Below, in pieces: positions 8,888 to 17,268 of a stretch of 64,000 bases of DNA. The first letter of the stretch is position 1. Every line of letters starts with the position of its first letter. The notes beneath the pieces were generated by a model. It saw only the letters and a program-made list of their open reading frames with translations, had not been told where the DNA came from and searched no databases. The position numbers were made by a program, and so were the translations under genes. The DNA is from Sedimenticola sp. GTDB lineage: Bacteria; Pseudomonadota; Gammaproteobacteria; Chromatiales; Chromatiaceae. Location: the NCBI GenBank assembly GCA_026992075.1, contig JALXAM010000047.1, positions 62,001-126,000 of the forward strand, in the 5' to 3' direction.

Positions 8888-9745
8888 ATGAGAAAGATTG
8901 CAACCCTGTTGCTTTCCGCCGGTCTGGTGGCATCCGCAACCACGGCGATAGCCAGCAGTCCAAAGGAAGACCTGGAGAAGTTTCGCGCCTACTTCGAGCA
9001 GAAGTTTCCCGGTCTGCAGCTCGACGACTTCGGTAACGGCGCCTACGCGCTGGATGCCGACAAACGGATGCAGTGGGAGGCCATGGAAGAGTTCCCGCCC
9101 TACGACGAATTCGTGGACAAGGGACGTGAGATCTGGGAGAAGCCGTTCAAGAACGGCAAATCCTTCGCCGACTGTTTCGGCAAGGATCCCTCCAAGGTGC
9201 GGGTGCGCTATCCCCACTGGGACGCCAAGACCAAGCAGGTGGTCACCCTGGAGGGTGACATCAACAAGTGCCTGAAGGAAAACGGCGAAAAGCCTTTCAA
9301 ATGGAAGAAGGGGCCCATCGCCTGGCTCAGCGCCTTCTTCGGGTACGAAGCACGAGGCCAGAAGATCAACGTGGTGATCCCCGATGACCCGGACGCCATC
9401 AAGGCCTACGAGCACGGCAAGCACTTCTTCTACGCCAAGCGTGGCCAGCTCAACATGGCCTGTGCCGATTGCCACGTGAAGTACCCTGGCCACTTCATTC
9501 GCGGTAACCTGTTGAGCCCGGCTCTGGGCCAGGTCACCCACTTTCCCGTCTACCGGGCCAAGTGGGCCAAGAAGAGCAAGGACGGCGATGGTCTGGGAAC
9601 CCTGCACCGCCGTTACGGTGGTTGCAACAAGCAGGTCCGGGCACGCCCCTTCAAGGCCCAGAGCAAGGTCTATCGCGACCTGGAATTCTTCCACCAGTAC
9701 ATGTCCAACGGCCTGACCATCAACGCGCCAGGCTACCGCGAGTGA
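8888..9745 (+). CDS. soxA: SoxA, L-cysteine S-thiosulfotransferase subunit
   Basis: A 285-residue diheme-type SoxA that keeps only one heme motif, CADCH (about residue 195). The first heme site of diheme SoxA is replaced by the non-heme pair FADCFGK and INKCLKEN. The catalytic Cys is in GGCNKQVRARPF near residue 247; in SoxA it forms the cysteine persulfide heme ligand. A Sec signal (MRKIATLLLSAGLVASATTAIAS) directs it to the periplasm. It carries out oxidative coupling of thiosulfate to SoxYZ together with SoxX. An AGGAGGAGA site precedes the ATG. Confidence 0.93.
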   Translation: MRKIATLLLSAGLVASATTAIASSPKEDLEKFRAYFEQKFPGLQLDDFGNGAYALDADKRMQWEAMEEFPPYDEFVDKGREIWEKPFKNGKSFADCFGKDPSKVRVRYPHWDAKTKQVVTLEGDINKCLKENGEKPFKWKKGPIAWLSAFFGYEARGQKINVVIPDDPDAIKAYEHGKHFFYAKRGQLNMACADCHVKYPGHFIRGNLLSPALGQVTHFPVYRAKWAKKSKDGDGLGTLHRRYGGCNKQVRARPFKAQSKVYRDLEFFHQYMSNGLTINAPGYRE

Positions 9746-9757
9746 GGGAGAGGACCC

Positions 9758-10099
9758 ATGATGAAGAAGACGATCATTTCTGTCGGCCTGGCCCTGCTCA
9801 TCGCGGGCTGCAGCGCTTCCCAGCCGGAAAAGCCCATGAGCCTGAAGGAGCAGTACGAAGCGGCCCTGGCCCGTACCCAGGCGGCCGTGGAGAAAGCGGC
9901 CTCCATGGAGGGCGAATGGCGTGACATCCGCTGGAAGAAATCCAAGAAGCGGTACCTGCCAAAGGCCATCGAGGCGGCCAAGGCTGGCGATTACGAGAAG
10001 GCGCTGAAGCTGCTCAGCATCGCCGAGTTCCAAGCCGAGATGGGCTACAAGCAGGCCATGGCGGAAAAGAATGCCGGACCGCATCTCTATGGCCTGTGA
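9758..10099 (+). CDS. soxK: SoxK (SAXB), SoxXA-binding lipoprotein
   Basis: A 113-residue lipoprotein with lipobox LIAGC, then a mostly helical Lys/Ala-rich body ending in KNAGPHLYGL. Size, lipobox and place between soxA and soxY match SAXB/SoxK, a small protein that binds SoxXA and raises its activity in several chemolithotrophs. It overlaps nothing and lies 12 bases after soxA, with a GAGAGGA ribosome site. Confidence 0.85.
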   Translation: MMKKTIISVGLALLIAGCSASQPEKPMSLKEQYEAALARTQAAVEKAASMEGEWRDIRWKKSKKRYLPKAIEAAKAGDYEKALKLLSIAEFQAEMGYKQAMAEKNAGPHLYGL

Positions 10100-10142
10100 T
10101 CCCTGGCAATCCGAATAGATCATCAGCAAGGAGACTGAAAAC

Positions 10143-10619
10143 ATGAAACTCGATCAGAAACGCCGCGTGTTCCTCAAGGGCTCCGTGGCTGCCACCTCCG
10201 TGGGCTTCGCCGTGGGCGCGGGCCTGTTGACCCCAAGCGCCGTGCTGGCCGCATGGAACAAGAGCGCATTCGAAGCCAAGGCCGTGGACAAGGCCATCGG
10301 CGGTGCCTTGGGCAACCCCACTACCTCACCCTCCGACAAGATCTCCATCAAGGCACCCGACATCGCCGAGAACGGCGCCGTGGTTCCCGTCTCCATCAAG
10401 GCGGACCTGGATGGCGTCACCGAGATCGCCCTGCTGGTGGAGAAGAACGCCAACCCTTTGTCGGCCATCTTCCACCTGCCCAAGGGCACCCTGCCTGACG
10501 TCTCCACCCGGGTGAAGATGGGTAAGACCGGTGACGTGATCGCCGTGGTCAAGGCGAACGGCAAGCTCTATTCGGCACGCAAGAGCGTGAAGGTCACCAT
10601 CGGCGGCTGCGGCGGCTGA
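10143..10619 (+). CDS. soxY: SoxY, covalent sulfur carrier subunit
   Basis: A 158-residue SoxY with a Tat signal (KRRVFLKG, hydrophobic stretch, cleavage after VLA) and the swinging-arm C-terminus VTIGGCGG. The Cys of that arm carries the thiosulfate and its oxidation intermediates. SoxY is exported by Tat folded with SoxZ, which is encoded next. The arm is GGCGG rather than the commoner GGCGG-stop variants with extra residues, and is intact. Confidence 0.95.
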   Translation: MKLDQKRRVFLKGSVAATSVGFAVGAGLLTPSAVLAAWNKSAFEAKAVDKAIGGALGNPTTSPSDKISIKAPDIAENGAVVPVSIKADLDGVTEIALLVEKNANPLSAIFHLPKGTLPDVSTRVKMGKTGDVIAVVKANGKLYSARKSVKVTIGGCGG

Positions 10620-10641
10620 GCAGAGGAAGAGGAACGAAAAA

Positions 10642-10956
10642 ATGGCAAAGACGATCAAGATTCGCGCTAAGGCTAAAGACGGTGTCACCACCGTCAAGTC
10701 GCTCATCACCCACCCCATGGAGACCGGCCTCCGCAAGAACAAGAAGACCGGCAAGCTGATCCCCGCCCACTTCATCCAGGAGGTGGTGTGCAAGCACAAC
10801 GGCAAGGAGGTGATCAACTGCGAGTGGGGCGCCTCCATTTCCAAGAACCCCTACCTGGCCTTCAAGTTCAAGGGTGGCAAGAAGGGTGACACCATCGAGC
10901 TGAGCTGGAAGGACAACACGGGGCAGAGCGACTCCATCACCACCAAGATCCGCTGA
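10642..10956 (+). CDS. soxZ: SoxZ, sulfur carrier partner of SoxY
   Basis: A 104-residue SoxZ without a signal peptide, as usual, because it is carried through Tat by SoxY. It has the family motifs THPMETGLRKNKKTG and PAHFIQEV followed by the immunoglobulin-like strands to GQSDSITTKIR. It lies 22 bases after soxY with an AGAGGAAGAGG ribosome site. A strong intrinsic terminator follows, so soxXAKYZ may end here and soxB may be transcribed partly on its own. Confidence 0.95.
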   Translation: MAKTIKIRAKAKDGVTTVKSLITHPMETGLRKNKKTGKLIPAHFIQEVVCKHNGKEVINCEWGASISKNPYLAFKFKGGKKGDTIELSWKDNTGQSDSITTKIR

Positions 10957-10965
10957 GCGGATTCC

Positions 10966-11000
10966 GGCTTCCGTCGCCTCGGCGGCGGAAGCCCTTTTTT
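10966..11000 (+). terminator. intrinsic terminator after soxZ
   Basis: GGCTTCCG pairs with CGGAAGCC around a 12-base centre that can itself pair, followed by six T residues. It lies 10 bases after the soxZ stop. Confidence 0.85.
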
Positions 11001-11070
11001 CTTCCCGGCCCGGGCAGATCAGAGAAGAACCCGGCCGAAAATCGCACCACCAACCACCGGATTCCCTGAC

Positions 11071-12837
11071 ATGAGTCTATCCAGAAGAGAATTCCTGCGG
11101 CTGATGGGATTGGCCGGTGCCGCCGGCCTGCTGCCCACCTCCGCCTTCGCGGCAGCACGCAAACCCTCGGATCTCTACGAGATCCCGGCCTTCGGCAACG
11201 TCACGCTGCTGCACATGACCGACTGCCACGCCCAGCTCAACCCCATCTATTTCCGGGAGCCCAGCGTCAATCTGGGCATCGGCGCCGCCAAGGGACGCCC
11301 GCCCCACTTGGTGGGCAAGCATTTCCTGCAGTACTACGGCATCGAACCGGGCAGTATCGAGGCACACGCCTTCACCTACCTGGACTACGTGGAACTGGCC
11401 CGCAAGTATGGCAAGGTGGGAGGCTTCGCCCATCTGGCCACCTTGGTGAAACGGCTGCGCGCCGAACGCGGCGACGGCAAGACCCTGCTGTTGGACGGCG
11501 GCGACACCTGGCAGGGCTCCGGCACTGCATTCTGGACCCGGGGCAAGGACATGGTGGGCGCCTGCAACCTGCTGGGTGTGGACGTGATGACCGGCCACTG
11601 GGAGTTCACCTACCTGGAGAAGGAGGTGATCGCCAACATCCAGGAGTTCAAGGGTGAATTCGTGGCCCAGAACGTGAGCGTCAACGAGGATGCCCTGTTC
11701 GATTACGCCTTCGCCGACTTCGAAGGCTTCGACGAGGATAGCGGCCTCGCCTTCAAGCCTTATACCATCAAGATCGTGGGCGGCATGAAGGTGGCGGTGA
11801 TCGGTCAGGCCTTCCCCTACACCCCCATCGCCAACCCACGCCGCTTCATCCCCGACTGGACCTTCGGCATCAAGGACGAGCACATGCAGGCCACCGTGAA
11901 CCAGGTGCGCGAGAGCGAGGAGCCCGACCTGGTGGTGGTGCTCTCCCACAACGGCATGGACGTGGACCTGAAGATGGCCTCCCGCGTGAGCGGTATCGAC
12001 GTCATCTTCGGCGGCCACACCCACGACGGCGTGCCCAAGCCGGTGGTGGTGAGCAACAAGGGGGGCAAGACCCTGGTCACCAACGCCGGCTCCAACGGCA
12101 AGTTCCTGGCGGTGATGGACCTGGAGGTGAGCAAGGGCCGCCTCAAGGACTATCGCTACCGGCTGGTGCCGGTGTTCGCCAACCTGCTCCCGGCGGATCC
12201 GGAAATGCAGGCCTACATCGACAAGGTGCGCGCCCCCTACAAGGACAAGCTGGAGCAGAAGCTGGCGGTGGCGGACGAGCTGCTCTACCGCCGTGGCAAC
12301 TTCAACGGCACCTTCGACCAGGTCATCTGCGACGCCCTGCGGGAGGTGAAGGATGCACAGATCTCCCTCTCCCCCGGCTTCCGCTGGGGCACCACGGTGC
12401 TGCCGGGGCAAGAGATCACCCTGGACAACGTCATGGACCAGACCTGCATCACCTACCCCGAAACCTACCGCCGGGAGATGACCGGCAAGGACATCAAGGA
12501 CATCCTCGAGGATGTCTGCGACAACCTGTTCAATCCCGATCCCTACTACCAGCAGGGTGGCGATATGGTGCGCGTGGGCGGCATGGATTATGTCTGCAAT
12601 CCCACCGAGAAGATGGGCAGGCGCATCAGCAACATGACCCTGGACGACGGCACGCCGGTGGAGGCGAACAAGAAATACGTGGTCGCCGGCTGGGCCACGG
12701 TGAATTCTCAGGCACCGGGCCGCCCCATCTGGGAGGTGGTCTCCGAGTACCTTGAGCGGCAAGGAACGGTGAAGATCAAAAAACTCAACACTCCCAGGCT
12801 GGTCGGCGTGAAAGGCAACCCGGGACTGGGAAGCTGA
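11071..12837 (+). CDS. soxB: SoxB, thiosulfohydrolase of the Sox complex
   Basis: A 588-residue periplasmic hydrolase of the 5'-nucleotidase fold. It starts with a Tat signal (SRREFLRLMGLAG). The dimetal site motifs are HMTDCHAQLNP near residue 50, LLDGGDTWQGSGTAFW, TGHWEFTY and the HNGMD and GGHTHDG pair. SoxB releases sulfate from SoxYZ-bound S-sulfonate with a dimanganese centre. It is split from soxZ by a terminator and a 114-base gap. No soxCD genes follow, which predicts sulfur deposition rather than full oxidation by Sox. Confidence 0.95.
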   Translation: MSLSRREFLRLMGLAGAAGLLPTSAFAAARKPSDLYEIPAFGNVTLLHMTDCHAQLNPIYFREPSVNLGIGAAKGRPPHLVGKHFLQYYGIEPGSIEAHAFTYLDYVELARKYGKVGGFAHLATLVKRLRAERGDGKTLLLDGGDTWQGSGTAFWTRGKDMVGACNLLGVDVMTGHWEFTYLEKEVIANIQEFKGEFVAQNVSVNEDALFDYAFADFEGFDEDSGLAFKPYTIKIVGGMKVAVIGQAFPYTPIANPRRFIPDWTFGIKDEHMQATVNQVRESEEPDLVVVLSHNGMDVDLKMASRVSGIDVIFGGHTHDGVPKPVVVSNKGGKTLVTNAGSNGKFLAVMDLEVSKGRLKDYRYRLVPVFANLLPADPEMQAYIDKVRAPYKDKLEQKLAVADELLYRRGNFNGTFDQVICDALREVKDAQISLSPGFRWGTTVLPGQEITLDNVMDQTCITYPETYRREMTGKDIKDILEDVCDNLFNPDPYYQQGGDMVRVGGMDYVCNPTEKMGRRISNMTLDDGTPVEANKKYVVAGWATVNSQAPGRPIWEVVSEYLERQGTVKIKKLNTPRLVGVKGNPGLGS

Positions 12838-12872
12838 CACGCAAGGTTTATCCCTCCCCTCCTTCGGGATTC

Positions 12873-12898
12873 AGCGCCCCCTGCGGGCGCTTTTTTTT
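12873..12898 (+). terminator. intrinsic terminator after soxB
   Basis: AGCGCCC pairs with GGGCGCT around a CCTGC loop and runs into eight T residues, about 35 bases after the soxB stop. Confidence 0.9.
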
Positions 12899-12903
12899 GG
12901 AAA

Positions 12904-12962
12904 TCCGCGCGCAGCGCTCTCCATCCCCCTCTCCCGCTTGCGGGAGAGGGCAAGGGTGAGGG
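12904..12962. repeat. family C palindrome (CCCTCTCCC type)
   Basis: A GCGCGCAGCGC block followed by CCCTCTCCCGC TT GCGGGAGAGGG and a G-rich tail. The same block order occurs at 42722-42781 and 44162-44224. A partial family B end (GGAGCGGCGCCCCCACCGCGAAC) follows at 12970. Confidence 0.75.
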
Positions 12963-13025
12963 TTTTTGCAGGAGCGGCGCCCCCACCGCGAACAAGCTGG
13001 TCGGCTTTCGGCTAAGATGCACGCC

Positions 13026-13871
13026 ATGAAACTCTTCGTGAACCGGCTCACCGTCCTCGACTTCTCCTTCCTGCACCCCGAGCGGGGCCTGTTGGGGGAG
13101 AGCTGGTGGCTGGACGTCACCCTGGAAGGGGGGCTGGACGAGCAGGGGATGGTGCTGGATTTCGGCGAGGTGAAACGGCAGGTCAAGGCGCTGGTGGACG
13201 AGCAGTTCGACCACCGCCTGCTGGTCCCGGCCGACCATCCCGCGCTCGAGCGCCGTGGCGATGAGCTGCGTTTCCTCACCCGCCGGGGCGATTTCTTCCG
13301 TCACCTCGGTCCGCCGGAGTCGGTGCGTTTCATCCCCGGCGAGGCGATCACCCCAGAGAGCGTGGCCGACGCCATCCGGCAACTGCTGGCACCTCAACTG
13401 CCGGGCAATGTGGAACGAATCGGGCTGCGCCTGTACGAGGAATCCATTGACGGCGCCTGGTACCGCTACAGCCACGGCCTGAAGCGCCACTGCGGCAACT
13501 GCCAGCGCATCGCTCACGGCCACCGTTCCCGCATCGAGATCTTGCGCGACGGTGAACGCGACCCCGGGCTGGAGTCGAAGTGGGCGGAGCGGCTGCGCGA
13601 CATCTACATCGGCAGCCAGGCGGATCTGGTTGCCATCACCTCACGCAACGACCAGACCTGCTACCGCTTCGCCTACGAGGCGGAGCAGGGACGCTTCGAG
13701 CTGGAGCTGCCCGAGGCGCGCTGTTACTTGCTCGACACCGAATCCACGGTGGAGAACATCGCCCGCCACCTGCGCGAGCGGCTGGAGGCGGAACACCCGG
13801 GCCATCATTTCCAGGTGCGTGCCTTCGAGGGCATCGGCAAGGGCGCCATCAGCGGCCAGGACGGGCGATAG
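13026..13871 (+). CDS. two-domain 6-carboxytetrahydropterin synthase (QueD/PTPS)-like protein
   Basis: About 281 residues made of two PTPS-like halves. The first half has MVLDFGEVKRQVKALVDEQ then DHRLL, the usual Asp-His region, and a later ITPESVADAIRQLL. The second half starts with RHCGNCQRIAHGHRS, which contains the HGH zinc motif with a Cys five residues before it, against four in E. coli QueD. The N-terminal half lacks an obvious second HGH. The ATG at 13026 fits the family N-terminus (KLFVNRLTVLDFSFL). It may act in pterin or queuosine-type chemistry, but no queC/E/F gene is near, so the reaction is open. Confidence 0.7.
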   Translation: MKLFVNRLTVLDFSFLHPERGLLGESWWLDVTLEGGLDEQGMVLDFGEVKRQVKALVDEQFDHRLLVPADHPALERRGDELRFLTRRGDFFRHLGPPESVRFIPGEAITPESVADAIRQLLAPQLPGNVERIGLRLYEESIDGAWYRYSHGLKRHCGNCQRIAHGHRSRIEILRDGERDPGLESKWAERLRDIYIGSQADLVAITSRNDQTCYRFAYEAEQGRFELELPEARCYLLDTESTVENIARHLRERLEAEHPGHHFQVRAFEGIGKGAISGQDGR

Positions 13872-13895
13872 CCACGCGAATCGTGCCCATCGAAC

Positions 13896-13984
13896 GGCGG
13901 GCACGCTTCGCTTTGCCCACCCTACGGTGGTCATCGCACCTATCAGGGCCGTAGGATGGGCAAAGGCCGCAGGCCGTGCCCATC
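13896..13984. repeat. family A REP doublet, types I and II, inner CCTAC...GTAGG
   Basis: A type I unit (minus, 13896-13927) and a type II unit (plus, 13951-13984, GTAGGATGGGCAAAGGCC...) face away from each other across about 24 bases. It fills the gap between the PTPS-like gene and convergent gloB. Confidence 0.8.
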
Positions 13985-13999
13985 GATGATCAACGCCGT

Positions 14000-14785
14000 T
14001 CAATCGTAATCCCGGTCCTTCCACTCCCGCAGCGCCCGGAACACCTCGCGATGCCCCTCCAGCGGCCTGCCGGCCCAGCGCTCGGCGGCGGCGATCACGG
14101 CTGGCTCCCCGGTGCGCAGGAAGGGGTTGGTCTCCAGCTCCAGCGCCAGGATGGAAGGAACCGTGGGCTCGCCCCGCTCCCGTTTCTCCTGTTCCTGCCG
14201 TTCCCGCGCCAACAGCGCCTGGTTGCCCGGCTCCACCCACTTGGCGAAACCGATATTGTCGAGAGTGTACTCGTGGGCGCAGTAGACCAGAGTCTCCGGC
14301 GGCAGCGCGGCGATACGACGCAACGAATCGCTGAGCTGCTCGAAGGTGCCGCTGAAAACCCGCCCACAACCACAGGCGAAGAGGGTGTCACCGCAAAAGA
14401 GCAGCCCCTCCCCCAGGTAGGCAAGATGACCCTCGGTGTGGCCCGGCACCTCCATCACCGTGAGGTCCAGCTCCAGCTCCGGGATCGCCAGCTGATCGCC
14501 ATCGGCAAGGCGCCGGTCCAGCGCTGACACCGGCTCGTGCGCCGGGCCGGCCACCACCGCATCGGGCCAGCGCTCCTTGAGCGCCGAAATGCCACCGGTA
14601 TGATCCCAGTGGCGATGGGTCACCAGGATGGCCGCCAGGGAGAGCCCCTCCCGCTCCAGCCGTTCGATCACCGGGTCCTCGTCGCCGGGATCCACCACCG
14701 CGCAAGCCCTTTCTCCCGGCCGCTGCAGCAGCCAGATGTAGTTGTCCTCGAAGGCCGGCAGGGGGTGCACTTGCAGCATGGTCAT
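14000..14785 (-). CDS. gloB: hydroxyacylglutathione hydrolase (glyoxalase II)
   Basis: A 261-residue metallo-beta-lactamase fold enzyme. The metal motif is THRHWDHTGG (TH-x-H-x-DH), with further ligands in PGHTEGHLAY, FCGDTLFACGCGR and YCAHEYT. This last block and the C-terminal helical domain (ELETNPFLR) mark GloB, which hydrolyses S-lactoylglutathione in methylglyoxal detoxification. The start at 14785 (MTMLQVHPLPAF) overlaps the hisI stop by four bases (ATGA). The ATG six bases on, at 14779, has slightly better spacing from GGGA. Confidence 0.92.
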   Translation of the reverse strand: MTMLQVHPLPAFEDNYIWLLQRPGERACAVVDPGDEDPVIERLEREGLSLAAILVTHRHWDHTGGISALKERWPDAVVAGPAHEPVSALDRRLADGDQLAIPELELDLTVMEVPGHTEGHLAYLGEGLLFCGDTLFACGCGRVFSGTFEQLSDSLRRIAALPPETLVYCAHEYTLDNIGFAKWVEPGNQALLARERQEQEKRERGEPTVPSILALELETNPFLRTGEPAVIAAAERWAGRPLEGHREVFRALREWKDRDYD

Positions 14786-15216
14786 TTCCCGTAGAGAGTT
14801 TCTGGGTCGATGAGCACCTCGCCGGTGACCACCACCCGGCCGCCTTCCACCTTGTTGAAGAAGCAGCTCCGCCGCCCGGTGTGGCAGGCTGGCCCCTGCT
14901 GGTCCACCAGCAGCAGGATGGTGTCCCCGTCGCAGTCGAAGCGGAGTTCCTTGAGGTGCTGCACCTGGCCCGAGGACTCGCCTTTGCGCCACAGCTGTTG
15001 CCGGGAGCGGGAGAAGTAGCAGACCCGGCCGCTGGCCAGGGTCTCCTCCAGCGCCTGCCGGTTCATCCAGGCCAGCATCAGCACCTCGCCGCTGTCGTAC
15101 TGCTGAGCGATGGCCGGCAGCAGGCCATCGGCGTTCCAGGGGAGGGCCGCCAATACCTGCTCCAGCGGCAGGGATTCTCCCACCGCCATCCGTTCCAGGG
15201 TCTTCCAGGGACTCAT
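14782..15216 (-). CDS. hisI: phosphoribosyl-AMP cyclohydrolase
   Basis: A 144-residue stand-alone PR-AMP cyclohydrolase of histidine synthesis. Motifs are LMLAWMNRQALEETLASG, CYFSRSRQQLWRKGESSG and DCDGDTILL, with the zinc Cys residues in GPACHTGRRSCFF. It lacks the fused HisE domain. The first 20 residues extend beyond the usual core. Its stop overlaps the gloB start. No other his genes are visible, so this is not part of a his operon here. Confidence 0.92.
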   Translation of the reverse strand: MSPWKTLERMAVGESLPLEQVLAALPWNADGLLPAIAQQYDSGEVLMLAWMNRQALEETLASGRVCYFSRSRQQLWRKGESSGQVQHLKELRFDCDGDTILLLVDQQGPACHTGRRSCFFNKVEGGRVVVTGEVLIDPETLYGK

Positions 15217-15318
15217 CCTCCACTCCCGACCAGGATCAACAAGGCCTCATTATCCCAGATCCTGCCGCTTTGCTCCTTGTGCGATAATTTTGCACCACCA
15301 TCCGCATCCCGGCCCACC

Positions 15319-15636
15319 ATGCGCATCTTTCGCATCACTTTCCACAACCAAGGCAAGATCTATCGGCTGCATGCCGAAGAGGTGTCGCAGGGGGAGCTCT
15401 ATGGTTTCGTGGAGGTGCATGGGCTGCTGTTCGACGAACACACCTCGGTGGTCATCGATCCCTCCGAGGAACGGCTCAAGGAAGAGTTCAGGAACACCAG
15501 GCGCCTGATGATCCCCATGCATGCAGTGATTCGCATCGAGGAGATGGAGAAACGGGGGCAGAACCAGATCATCGATGCCGATGCCCAGGACAACGTAACC
15601 CCTTTTCCCGGCTTTGGCCCGCCTCCAAAGGACTAG
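15319..15636 (+). CDS. DUF1820 family protein
   Basis: A 105-residue cytoplasmic protein with the DUF1820 signature: MRIFRITFHNQGKIYRLHA, EEVSQGELYGFVEV and DPSEERLKEEF. The tail is acidic and Pro-rich. The family is common in gammaproteobacteria and has no known function. It is divergent from hisI and two bases upstream of the next gene, so the two probably form an operon. Confidence 0.8.
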   Translation: MRIFRITFHNQGKIYRLHAEEVSQGELYGFVEVHGLLFDEHTSVVIDPSEERLKEEFRNTRRLMIPMHAVIRIEEMEKRGQNQIIDADAQDNVTPFPGFGPPPKD

Positions 15637-15638
15637 AG

Positions 15639-16583
15639 ATGCCGGACTGGTCGTTGAAACAGCGCATCCTGCGTCAGCGCACCCTGCTGCACAACATGCT
15701 ATTGGATCCCATGCGGCGGGCGGCGAAGCGCTGCGCGCGGGTATGGGACGACAAGGAAAAGCTCGATGCAGCCTTGATGAAGAGCATCGGACAGATTCCC
15801 TACTGCACCTATCTCTATGCCACCGACCTGAACGGCATCCAGGTGAGCGCCAACGCCTCCCAGACCGGGCTCATTGCCGAGGATTTCGGCCGCGACCGTT
15901 CCCAGCGCCCCTACTTCCGGGAGCTGAAGCCGGACAAGGAGATGTTCCTCTCCGAAGCCTACATCAGCCAGCGCGCCAACCGTCCATCGGTGACCGCCCT
16001 GCAGAAGGTGCGGGTGGATGGCGAGCACGTGGGCTATCTGGGCGCCGACTTCGACCTGCGCGACCTGCCCATCACCAAGAAGCTCTACACCGAGCCGGGC
16101 CGGTGGCGCCAGATCAAGGGGGACCCGGCCATCCGCGCCCAGGTGTTCCAACAGTGCCGTATCCAGAGCCGCCTGGACGACAACATCGACCTGGTGCTGC
16201 CGGTGCTGGAGGAGCTGGTCACCGAGCATGGGGTCTACCAGCTGGAGATCCACTTCTCCTCCAGCCGGGCCACCGTCTGGTTCCTCGACGATCCCTACCG
16301 GTACCAGCTCATCGAGGTGGACGAACTCACCGACCCCGATATCTGCCTGGCCTACCCACACCATCCCTACCCCGCCGATGCGCTGATTCCCCGCCAGGAC
16401 ATCCGTCCCATCCTGGACACATTCCGGCAGCTGCGTTACGCCGACGAAACCATCTACCTGCGCGCCGGCTCCATCAATCTCTTCAACGGCATCGTGGGGC
16501 TCAACTTCTCCTGCGACGGCTCCCACTACATCCCCCACCAGGAGTTCCTGGCCAAGGATTCGGCGTTCTGGAATGCCATTTAG
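15639..16583 (+). CDS. PDC/Cache-type sensor domain protein without a membrane anchor
   Basis: A 314-residue protein. Residues about 20-150 read as a PDC (double Cache-like) sensor: YCTYLYATDLNGIQVSANA, DRSQRPYFRELKPDKEMF, LSEAYISQRANRPSVTAL and GYLGADFDLRDLP. That pattern is normal for extracytoplasmic ligand domains of kinases and chemoreceptors, but I see no signal peptide or membrane helix. The second half (from about residue 175) is unassigned. It is probably cotranscribed with the DUF1820 gene. The ligand and output are unknown. Confidence 0.65.
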   Translation: MPDWSLKQRILRQRTLLHNMLLDPMRRAAKRCARVWDDKEKLDAALMKSIGQIPYCTYLYATDLNGIQVSANASQTGLIAEDFGRDRSQRPYFRELKPDKEMFLSEAYISQRANRPSVTALQKVRVDGEHVGYLGADFDLRDLPITKKLYTEPGRWRQIKGDPAIRAQVFQQCRIQSRLDDNIDLVLPVLEELVTEHGVYQLEIHFSSSRATVWFLDDPYRYQLIEVDELTDPDICLAYPHHPYPADALIPRQDIRPILDTFRQLRYADETIYLRAGSINLFNGIVGLNFSCDGSHYIPHQEFLAKDSAFWNAI

Positions 16584-16586
16584 TTT

Positions 16587-16712
16587 GGAAATAACCACAG
16601 AGGACACAGAGAATTCAACGGTAGGAGGCGCGTCCCCGCGCCGAACGACGAAGGCATTTCCGCCTTCGCAGGTTCGCGGCGGAGACGCCGCTCCCACGGG
16701 ACGTTTTCCATG
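16587..16712 (-). repeat. family B composite repeat
   Basis: On the minus strand it reads CCATGGAAAA...GGAGCGGCGTCTCCGCCGC...TTCGGCGCG...CGCGCCTCCTAC...GAATTCTCTGTG...GGTTATTTCC. The same order of blocks is found in plus orientation at 42568-42718 and 60491-60652. It contains two internal palindromes (GCGGCG...CGCCGC and GGAGGCGCG...CGCGCC). It separates the PDC gene from the BolA gene. Confidence 0.8.
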
Positions 16713-16809
16713 GTTTTGGCGGGCTTGTTCGCCGGGAAACCTCCAACAAGCGCTATCCCCGACAAATTGCCGGTTGATTCCCACCCGACCCCTGACCATA
16801 TTGGCATCC

Positions 16810-17130
16810 ATGAACCGACAAGCGACCATCGAGCAGAAACTCACCGAGGCTCTGGCCCCCAGCCACCTGGAGGTGGTGGACGAGAGCCACATGCACAGCG
16901 TGCCGGAGGGCGCCCAGTCCCATTTCAAAGTGACGGTGGTGAGCAGCCAATTCGAAGCGATGCCCCTGGTGAAACGCCACCGGCTGGTGAACCAGGCCCT
17001 GGCACAGGAGTTCGCGGAGGGCCTCCATGCTTTGGCCCTCCATACCTTCACCCCCGAGGAGTGGTTCGACAAGGGCGGCCGGTCGCCCGACTCCCCTCCT
17101 TGCATGGGTGGCGGCAAGGCCAACCCGTAA
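16810..17130 (+). CDS. BolA/IbaG family protein
   Basis: A 106-residue BolA-fold protein with the core HLEVVDESHMHSVPEGAQSH and VKRHRLVNQALAQEF, then LHALALHTFTPEEW. The DESHMH segment carries the conserved His used with monothiol glutaredoxins to hold a 2Fe-2S cluster. The last 15 residues are a low-complexity tail. The gene stands alone between repeats. BolA proteins act in iron-sulfur handling and stress morphology. Confidence 0.82.
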   Translation: MNRQATIEQKLTEALAPSHLEVVDESHMHSVPEGAQSHFKVTVVSSQFEAMPLVKRHRLVNQALAQEFAEGLHALALHTFTPEEWFDKGGRSPDSPPCMGGGKANP

Positions 17131-17135
17131 TCCCT

Positions 17136-17207
17136 GCAGGGTGGGCAAAGCGTTGCGTGCCCACCGCATATCGATGGGCACGGCCTGGCGGCCTTTGCCC
17201 ATCCTAC
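17136..17207. repeat. family A REP doublet, outer GTAGG ends
   Basis: Type I (plus, CAGGGTGGGCAAAGCG...) then type II (minus, GATGGGCACGGCC...CCCATCCTAC), seven bases apart, in the gap between the BolA gene and the phoU-like gene. Confidence 0.8.
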
Positions 17208-17268
17208 GTAATACCGGTGCATGGTAGAATCGCCGCTCGAGGCAACATCATCCCAGGGCAGATTCCCC

